Origin: Kurthia massiliensis
GTDB taxonomy: Bacteria; Bacillota; Bacilli; Bacillales_A; Planococcaceae
Direction of reading: 5' to 3'
Assembly: GCF_000285555.1 (NCBI RefSeq)
Contig: NZ_HE610997.1
Span: 393,716-457,715, forward strand
Length of the DNA stretch: 64,000 nucleotides
The notes below the pieces were generated by a model. The model did not search any database, had not been told where the DNA came from, and saw only the letters and a program-made list of their open reading frames with translations. Each line of letters opens with the position of its first letter. The stretch's first letter is position 1. The position numbers and the translations under genes were made by a program. Shown piece by piece: positions 59,173 to 64,000 of the stretch.

Positions 59173-60042
59173 TTACTGTGCGTCAAACATATGATAGCTA
59201 CCGAGCGATTTGACCGAACATCCTAATGCGCGAAGTTCTTCCATCGCACCAGTCATCATCGGTTCACGTTCATCTGCTAAAATGTCGACGATAAAGAAGT
59301 AATCACCGAGTTTCGTCTTCAATGGACGCGACTCAATTTTACTTAAATTCAATTTACGCCAAGCAAAAACCGATAACAGTTGGTGTAATGCTCCCGGATT
59401 ATCATTCGGTAGCTTCACCATTAACGTCGTCTTCATTTGCTCGGATTGTTGTAGTCGTTCTAAGCGAATGTTACTTTTCGATAACACGAAAAAGCGCGTA
59501 TGGTTGAAGTGAAAATCGTGAATATTACGTTCGACGATTGTTAAACCATATTGCTCTGCCGCTGCCTCATTGGCAATGGCTGCAATACGTTCTTCAGGAT
59601 GTTCTGAAACGTATTTCGCAGCCGCTGCCGTTGATGTTTTCGGATCTTGTGGTACGCTTCGCAAGCGATAGTACAAATACTTATGACATTGCGCAAGTGC
59701 ATGTGAATGTGAATAAATATGGTCGATTGTTTCCCAATGCGCTGCATGATCTGGATGCACCATTAAATGCTGTGCAATCGGAATCGCAATTTCCGCTGCG
59801 ATAAATAAGTTCGCCTCATGATATAAATAATCAATTGTAAGCGGTACGATGCCCTCTAAGGCATTTTCAATCGGAACAATAGCAAAATCTACTTGTCCTT
59901 CTGAAACGGCCTCTATACACTCAGGAATCGTTTTCATCGGTATTTGCCAATCTTCCTTAAATAATCGTTTCGTTGCTAAATGTGTAAATGTACCTTCTGG
60001 ACCTAAATAAGCCACGCGATTTTCCCAATCTTTTTCTGCCAC
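59173..60042 (-). CDS. pheA: Prephenate dehydratase
   Basis: 289 residues, GTG start with GGGGG upstream. Converts prephenate to phenylpyruvate for phenylalanine synthesis. N-terminal periplasmic-binding-like catalytic domain (VAYLGPEGTFTHLATKRLF, VPIENALEGIV, NHTRFFVLSK with the catalytic Thr) and a C-terminal ACT domain (about 205-280) with the ESRP motif (IESRPLK) for Phe feedback. No chorismate mutase domain. Follows pheB by 16 bases. Confidence 0.95.
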   Translation of the reverse strand: MAEKDWENRVAYLGPEGTFTHLATKRLFKEDWQIPMKTIPECIEAVSEGQVDFAIVPIENALEGIVPLTIDYLYHEANLFIAAEIAIPIAQHLMVHPDHAAHWETIDHIYSHSHALAQCHKYLYYRLRSVPQDPKTSTAAAAKYVSEHPEERIAAIANEAAAEQYGLTIVERNIHDFHFNHTRFFVLSKSNIRLERLQQSEQMKTTLMVKLPNDNPGALHQLLSVFAWRKLNLSKIESRPLKTKLGDYFFIVDILADEREPMMTGAMEELRALGCSVKSLGSYHMFDAQ

Positions 60043-60058
60043 GAAAATATCCCCCTTG

Positions 60059-60514
60059 TTATAACGCGCCTGAACTAATGACCTCAGCTGACTCTACAAA
60101 ATCTAATTTTTTCAGATGTTGCAGTAGTTCATCTAATTCTACATCCATAGCTGTTACATCAAGAGATAAAGTGACATTCGCTCTTCCTTGAATTGGAATC
60201 GTTTGGTGAATCGTTAACACGTTGCAATGCGTCTCCGTAACTGTGGAGAGTAAGCGTGCTAACGTACCTTTGCGATCCTCCAATTGTAAAAAGACCGTTA
60301 AAATACGTTCTTGTACAATAGAGTGGAAGGGAAAAACAGCATCTCGGTACTTATAAAAGGCACTACGAGATAAATCGACCTCTTTGACAGCATCCCAAAT
60401 TGATGACACTGCGCCTGTTTGAAGCAAATGCTTCGCTTGTAATGTTTTTTGCATAGCGTCCGTTAAGACATCTTCACGAACTAAATAGTAACGTTGATCC
60501 GCTACATTTTTCAT
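60059..60514 (-). CDS. pheB: ACT domain protein PheB
   Basis: 151 residues (UPF0735 family). N-terminal HTH-like part (REDVLTDAMQKTLQAKHLL, VDLSRSAFYKYRDAVFPF) and a C-terminal ACT domain (about 78-148, TVFLQLEDRKGTLARLLS). Named for its place before pheA; biochemical role is not established, possibly amino-acid sensing. AGGGGGG before ATG. Lies between obg and pheA as in B. subtilis. Confidence 0.9.
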   Translation of the reverse strand: MKNVADQRYYLVREDVLTDAMQKTLQAKHLLQTGAVSSIWDAVKEVDLSRSAFYKYRDAVFPFHSIVQERILTVFLQLEDRKGTLARLLSTVTETHCNVLTIHQTIPIQGRANVTLSLDVTAMDVELDELLQHLKKLDFVESAEVISSGAL

Positions 60515-60532
60515 GTTTTTCCCCCCTCATCA

Positions 60533-61822
60533 CTAATCGACAAATTCAAATTCAAATTTCATTAATCGTACTGTATCGCCATTTTCAATACCTGCATCAC
60601 GTAATGCATCATCGACACCCATACCACGCATTTGGCGTGAGAAACGACGTACTGATTCTTCACGACTGAAGTCTGTCATTTTGAATAGACGTTCAATTGT
60701 ATCACCACTTAAGACGAATGCACCGTCTTCATCGCGAGAAACGACGAAGTCTGCACCTTTCGCTTCGTGTTTGTATAATACAGTTGCATCTGATGCTTCT
60801 TCTTCAGAATCGTGTAATAAGAATTCTGGCGTCACATCTAATAGATGAACGATTTCATATAATAACTCTTGTAAGCCTTGACGAGAAATAGCTGAAATTG
60901 GGAACACTTTGACGTCCTCGCCTAGTTTTTTACGGAATTCTGCTAAGTTTTCCTCTGCACCAGGCATGTCCATTTTGTTCGCAACTACAAGCTGTGGACG
61001 CTCAGTTAAGCGTAAGTTATATTCTTCTAATTCTTTATTGATTGATAAGTAGTCTTCGTAAGGATCGCGTCCTTCCATACCACTCATATCAACGATGTGT
61101 ACAATAACACGTGTACGTTCGATATGGCGTAGGAATTGGTGACCTAAACCAACACCTTGTGCTGCACCTTCGATTAGACCTGGTAAATCCGCCATCGCGA
61201 ATGATTGACCATCATCTACTTGAACCATCCCTAAGTTTGGTACGATCGTTGTGAAGTGGTAAGCACCAATCTTCGGTTTTGCTGATGATACAACTGATAA
61301 TAAAGTTGATTTACCAACACTTGGATAACCGACTAAACCGACATCAGCTAAAACTTTTAACTCTAATATAACATTAAGTTCTTGTCCTGGCTCACCTTTT
61401 TCAGATAATTCTGGCGCTGGGTTCGCAGGTGTCGCGAAACGAGAATTCCCACGACCACCGCGACCACCGCGTGCAATGACTGCTTCTTGGCCTGCTTCAA
61501 CTAAGTCAGCGATAACGCGACCCGTTTCAGCATCCGTTACAACTGTACCTGGTGGAACTGGTACGACCAATGGTTTTGCACCGCGTCCGTGCGCGTTTTT
61601 ACTCATACCATTTTCACCGCGTTCGGCTTTAAAATGACGTTTGAAACGGAAATCCATTAGCGTACGTAAACCTTCGTCTACTTTGAAGATTAAGTCGCCA
61701 CCTTTACCGCCATCACCACCGGCTGGGCCACCATTCGGTACGAATTTTTCGCGACGGAAGGCTACCATACCATCTCCGCCATCGCCACCTTTAACATATA
61801 CTTTTACGTGGTCAACAAACAT
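60533..61822 (-). CDS. obg: GTPase Obg
   Basis: 429 residues. Glycine-rich Obg fold (1-158, [20 protein letters not shown]), GTPase domain (about 160-335) with [32 protein letters not shown], and a C-terminal OCT domain (about 350-429). Involved in 50S assembly, and in B. subtilis also in the general stress and sporulation phosphorelay. Immediately downstream of spo0B (3-base gap), the conserved spo0B-obg operon. Confidence 0.97.
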   Translation of the reverse strand: MFVDHVKVYVKGGDGGDGMVAFRREKFVPNGGPAGGDGGKGGDLIFKVDEGLRTLMDFRFKRHFKAERGENGMSKNAHGRGAKPLVVPVPPGTVVTDAETGRVIADLVEAGQEAVIARGGRGGRGNSRFATPANPAPELSEKGEPGQELNVILELKVLADVGLVGYPSVGKSTLLSVVSSAKPKIGAYHFTTIVPNLGMVQVDDGQSFAMADLPGLIEGAAQGVGLGHQFLRHIERTRVIVHIVDMSGMEGRDPYEDYLSINKELEEYNLRLTERPQLVVANKMDMPGAEENLAEFRKKLGEDVKVFPISAISRQGLQELLYEIVHLLDVTPEFLLHDSEEEASDATVLYKHEAKGADFVVSRDEDGAFVLSGDTIERLFKMTDFSREESVRRFSRQMRGMGVDDALRDAGIENGDTVRLMKFEFEFVD

Positions 61823-61825
61823 TGT

Positions 61826-62362
61826 TTAAAGTCCCTCCTTATGGGCGTAAATACAATAATGCCAACGCTCATGACTAAAAGATACATCTTCTAGTTCAAG
61901 CTCTGCATTACACAACTCGAGCGCAATCGGCTCGGCTGTTGTCTTTCCTATAAAATCAAATGAAATCTCGAACTCCGCTTTACTCGCAAATATATTTAAT
62001 GAAAGTCGTTGTTCTACTAAAGGATCGATTCCTTTATAAATCGCTATTACAGATTGCTCTAAATACGTATATAAAGCCTCGTCCCATGTCTCTCGCGCTG
62101 CCGATCCAACATTACACTCAATAGTAATCTCTAAAGACGGAAAGCGCCAAGGAGCCGTGTGAAGCCATTCAATCGTTTTTTGAATGCCTAATTTATTTAT
62201 ATTAAAAAAAGTTTGAGTCGCATCAGCCATATCATTAATAGCTGTTTTCGCGGCTTCAATCCGTTCTAAATCAAGGTTCATTTTCACAAGTTGCAGCTGA
62301 TTCATAAAATCATGATGAACATAGCGCAACACCTCATTTATCGTTAATGGCTGTTCTATCAC
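61826..62362 (-). CDS. spo0B: Spo0B-like phosphotransferase
   Basis: 178 residues from GTG at 62362 with AAGGAG nine bases upstream; the frame stays open to 62449 without a site. A Spo0B-type N-terminal helical hairpin with the phosphorylated His in RYVHHDFMNQLQLVK (about residues 13-27) and a degenerate kinase-like C-terminal domain. In B. subtilis (192 residues) Spo0B passes phosphate from Spo0F to Spo0A. Gene order rpmA-spo0B-obg supports the call. Sequence match outside the His motif is weak, as is usual in this family. Confidence 0.8.
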   Translation of the reverse strand: MIEQPLTINEVLRYVHHDFMNQLQLVKMNLDLERIEAAKTAINDMADATQTFFNINKLGIQKTIEWLHTAPWRFPSLEITIECNVGSAARETWDEALYTYLEQSVIAIYKGIDPLVEQRLSLNIFASKAEFEISFDFIGKTTAEPIALELCNAELELEDVSFSHERWHYCIYAHKEGL

Positions 62363-62458
62363 AAGTACACGCTCCTTCGATGAGATGTTCATGTTTTTAG
62401 TATACCAATTTTCTGTCGTAAATGCGTTATGAAATGCGTCGAAAAGCAAGCTTTCAAC

Positions 62459-62500
62459 AAAAAAAGGACGACCCTCGAATTAAGCGAGAGCCGCTCCCTT
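62459..62500 (-). terminator. Second terminator-like hairpin before spo0B
   Basis: GGAGCGGCTCTCG / CGAGGGTCGTCC arms with one bulge on the minus strand, then a T run. It follows the rpmA terminator in tandem. Confidence 0.7.
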
Positions 62501-62503
62501 TCA

Positions 62504-62533
62504 TAAAAAAAGGACTGCACACGTGCAGTCCTT
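62504..62533 (-). terminator. Terminator after rpmA
   Basis: AAAGGACTGCAC / GTGCAGTCCTTT perfect arms, then seven T on the minus strand. It separates the ribosomal genes from spo0B-obg. Confidence 0.9.
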
Positions 62534-62544
62534 TGCGCTTATTA

Positions 62545-62841
62545 TTAAGCTTCTTGAGCTACAGGGTATACGCTAACTTTTTTCTTATCGCGACCGAAAC
62601 GTTCGAATTTAACAACGCCGTCAACTTTCGCGAATAAAGTATCGTCACCACCGCGGCCTACGTTTTCACCTGGGAAAATTTTAGTACCGCGTTGACGGTA
62701 TAAAATAGAACCAGCACTTGTGAATTGACCATCAGCACGTTTTGCGCCTAAACGCTTAGACTGAGAGTCACGACCGTTTTTAGTAGAACCTACACCTTTT
62801 TTAGATGAGAAGAACTGTAAATCTAAAGATACTAGTAACAT
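62545..62841 (-). CDS. rpmA: Ribosomal protein bL27
   Basis: 98 residues from ATG at 62841 with AGGAGGTG upstream (a GTG at 62850 overlaps that site). Begins with the Bacillota-specific leader [13 protein letters not shown] before [14 protein letters not shown]; the leader must be removed by Prp so that the N-terminal tail can reach the peptidyl transferase centre. The protease gene lies directly upstream. Otherwise a normal L27. Confidence 0.97.
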   Translation of the reverse strand: MLLVSLDLQFFSSKKGVGSTKNGRDSQSKRLGAKRADGQFTSAGSILYRQRGTKIFPGENVGRGGDDTLFAKVDGVVKFERFGRDKKKVSVYPVAQEA

Positions 62842-62853
62842 ATGTTCCACCTC

Positions 62854-63195
62854 CTAGATCATTTTATATTTTAATTCGATAAAATCTCCATAACTAGCAA
62901 CCATCGTATACACTTGGGTTACCATTGTTTGAAGAATAGTTTGCAGTTTTGCATCGTTTTCAGGGGTCAAATCGCTCGGATCGACAACAACTTTTAAATA
63001 GCCACCATCTTCACCTTGCTCAATGCCCGGTGTGATTTGTAATAAGCTGTTAATCGCATTGACAGTACCAAAGGCAATGGCAGATGCGCCAGCACATACT
63101 AAATCACGACCATGCTCGCCAGAATAGGCGTGACCTGAAAATTCAAAGCCATATGACTTGCGATCTTCAGTAGACTGAATTTCAACAGTGATCAT
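62854..63195 (-). CDS. prp: Ribosomal-processing cysteine protease Prp
   Basis: 113 residues. Removes the N-terminal leader of L27. The catalytic His and Cys are in GHAYSGEHGRDLVCAGASAI (His about 22, Cys about 34). AGGTGAT precedes ATG. It lies between rplU and rpmA, the conserved order rplU-prp-rpmA in Bacillota (B. subtilis ysxB). Confidence 0.95.
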   Translation of the reverse strand: MITVEIQSTEDRKSYGFEFSGHAYSGEHGRDLVCAGASAIAFGTVNAINSLLQITPGIEQGEDGGYLKVVVDPSDLTPENDAKLQTILQTMVTQVYTMVASYGDFIELKYKMI

Positions 63196-63211
63196 ATTAT
63201 CACCTCACACA

Positions 63212-63520
63212 TTAAGCGTTGATAGCTTCAACCACTAATTTAGTGTATGGTTGACGGTGACCTTGTTTACGACGGTAGTTCTTTTTAGCTTTAAGTTTGA
63301 AAACTGTCACTTTCTTTTGGCGACCTTGTTTTTCAACTTTAGCTGTAACTGTTGCGCCTTCCACGAATGGAGCACCAACTTTAACAGCATCACCACCAAC
63401 GAAAAGAACTTTGTCGAAAGTTACTACTTCACCAGCTTCAGCGTTGATTTTTTCAACGTAGATTTCTTGGCCAGCTTCAACTTTGATTTGTTTACCACCA
63501 GTTTCGATAATTGCGTACAT
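63212..63520 (-). CDS. rplU: Ribosomal protein bL21
   Basis: 102 residues. [20 protein letters not shown], then [21 protein letters not shown] with the family signature, and a C-terminal TKLVVEAI. Part of the large subunit. GAGGAGGTG before ATG. First gene of rplU-prp-rpmA, with an L21-type leader and its own promoter. Confidence 0.97.
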   Translation of the reverse strand: MYAIIETGGKQIKVEAGQEIYVEKINAEAGEVVTFDKVLFVGGDAVKVGAPFVEGATVTAKVEKQGRQKKVTVFKLKAKKNYRRKQGHRQPYTKLVVEAINA

Positions 63521-63622
63521 AACTGCACCTCCTCAATAGACTCAGACTCGCCTTCCTACAGTGCCCCCGAAGGATACTTTAAAACTGTTTCAGAGCGGTT
63601 GTAGCACGGGTGCTACATAACG
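63521..63622 (-). promoter_or_regulatory. L21 leader of the rplU operon
   Basis: The transcript upstream of rplU holds a hairpin GTAGCAC-cc-GTGCTAC (63616-63601), a central paired region (TATCCTTCGGGGGCACTG, GGAAGGCGAGTC) and the ribosome site. Position and hairpin pattern fit the L21 leader found before rplU in Bacillota, thought to bind L21 for autoregulation. Confidence 0.75.
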
Positions 63623-63628
63623 TTTTAA

Positions 63629-63657
63629 AGCATAACATAATGGTATTAGGGCGTCAA
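63629..63657 (-). promoter_or_regulatory. Sigma-A promoter of rplU-prp-rpmA
   Basis: TTGACG (63657-63652), 17 bases, TATGCT (63634-63629) on the minus strand, placed just before the L21 leader. Confidence 0.75.
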
Positions 63658-63708
63658 GAATAAACGTAAAATAACTTTTGACGCGAAATATTCACACAAT
63701 TTACACGC

Positions 63709-63743
63709 AAAAAAAACCGAGCTATCCGTTGATAACTCGGTTT
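63709..63743 (-). terminator. Terminator after minD
   Basis: AAACCGAG-TATC / GATA-CTCGGTTT arms around a four-base loop, then eight T on the minus strand. Confidence 0.88.
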
Positions 63744-63754
63744 GTATAGTTGAT

Positions 63755-64000
63755 CTATTTTTTAAACATCGCTTTTAATTTCGCGAAGAAGCCAGGCTTT
63801 TCCTTATCTAAGGTCATAAGCGGTACAGATTCACCTAAAACGCGGCGTACGATATTACGATATGCTTTTGAAGCCGTATTAGAAGGTTCCATGACGATTG
63901 GTTCACCTTTATTAGATGAAGCAATCACGTTGTCATCTTCTGGAATAATACCTAATAATTCAATTGATAAATGGGTCGTAATTTCGTTCACGTCTAATGT
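63755..64000 (-). CDS. minD: Septum site-determining protein MinD, C-terminal part (cut by window end)
   Basis: 81 codons of the C terminus are present; the gene continues beyond 64000. Sequence DVNEITTHLSIELLGIIPED, VIASSNKGEPIVMEP, KAYRNIVRRVLGESVPL matches MinD, and the amphipathic end FFAKLKAMFKK is the membrane-targeting helix. MinD is the ATPase that places MinC at the poles to block division there. Gene order (minD before rplU) supports it. The GTG at 63991 is only an internal codon. Confidence 0.9.
   Translation of the reverse strand, partial: TLDVNEITTHLSIELLGIIPEDDNVIASSNKGEPIVMEPSNTASKAYRNIVRRVLGESVPLMTLDKEKPGFFAKLKAMFKK

Overview
The window is a continuous piece of a Bacillota (Bacilli) chromosome. 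Most genes lie on the minus strand. Ribosome binding sites are strong (AGGAGG type), GTG and TTG starts are common, and aminoacyl-tRNA synthetase genes carry T-box leaders. Gene content and order (comE operon, yqe cluster, greA-udk-trhP-trmR, alaS-recD2-mnmA, hisS-aspS, relA-apt-recJ, secDF-yajC-tgt-queA-ruvBA, pheA-pheB-obg-spo0B-rpmA-prp-rplU-minD) match the Bacillus subtilis block, but with losses that fit the Planococcaceae/Caryophanaceae (Lysinibacillus/Kurthia-like). Genus is not settled. Several sporulation genes that B. subtilis carries in this block are missing at their usual places, yet a Spo0B-like gene remains.

Layout. 1-4.7 kb: holA and the DNA-uptake genes comEC, comEB, comEA. 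4.7-9.8 kb: overlapping housekeeping genes yqeM, rsfS, yqeK, nadD, yhbY, aroE, yqeH, yqeG. 9.8-11.2 kb: phosphatidylethanolamine synthesis (psd, pssA). 11.2-18.1 kb: mtnN, yrrS, greA, udk, the tRNA wobble-uridine hydroxylation/methylation genes trhP2, trhP1, trmR, and mltG. 18.2-20.2 kb: an unusual run of five DUF1292 genes. 20.2-29.8 kb: ruvX, ireB, T-box-controlled alaS, recD2, a TPR protein, mnmA, cysteine desulfurase, cymR. 29.9-38.4 kb: rarA, tcdA, two unrecognised genes, a candidate 6S RNA, and T-box-controlled hisS-aspS. 38.5-42.6 kb: cell-wall amidase, dtd, relA. 42.9-48.5 kb: apt and a recJ gene split by a group II intron. 48.6-54.5 kb: prepilin peptidase, secreted S8 protease, secDF, comN, yajC. 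54.6-62.4 kb: tgt, queA, ruvB, ruvA, niaR, pheA, pheB, obg, spo0B. 62.5-64 kb: rpmA, prp, rplU with its leader, and the end of minD.

The most striking item is a group II intron of about 2.8 kb (45470-48260) with a reverse transcriptase/maturase/HNH protein. It sits inside the codon for an active-site aspartate of recJ (the GDYDADG metal-binding motif). Both splice junctions can be read: 5' GTGCGAC, domain V, domain VI with a bulged A, 3' AT. Precise removal restores a 781-residue RecJ, so RecJ activity should depend on splicing. Other points for follow-up are the DUF1292 expansion with His-rich segments, terminator-like hairpins that end exactly at the comEA and comEC starts, the candidate 6S RNA, and an unrecognised 570-residue protein with a helix-turn-helix.
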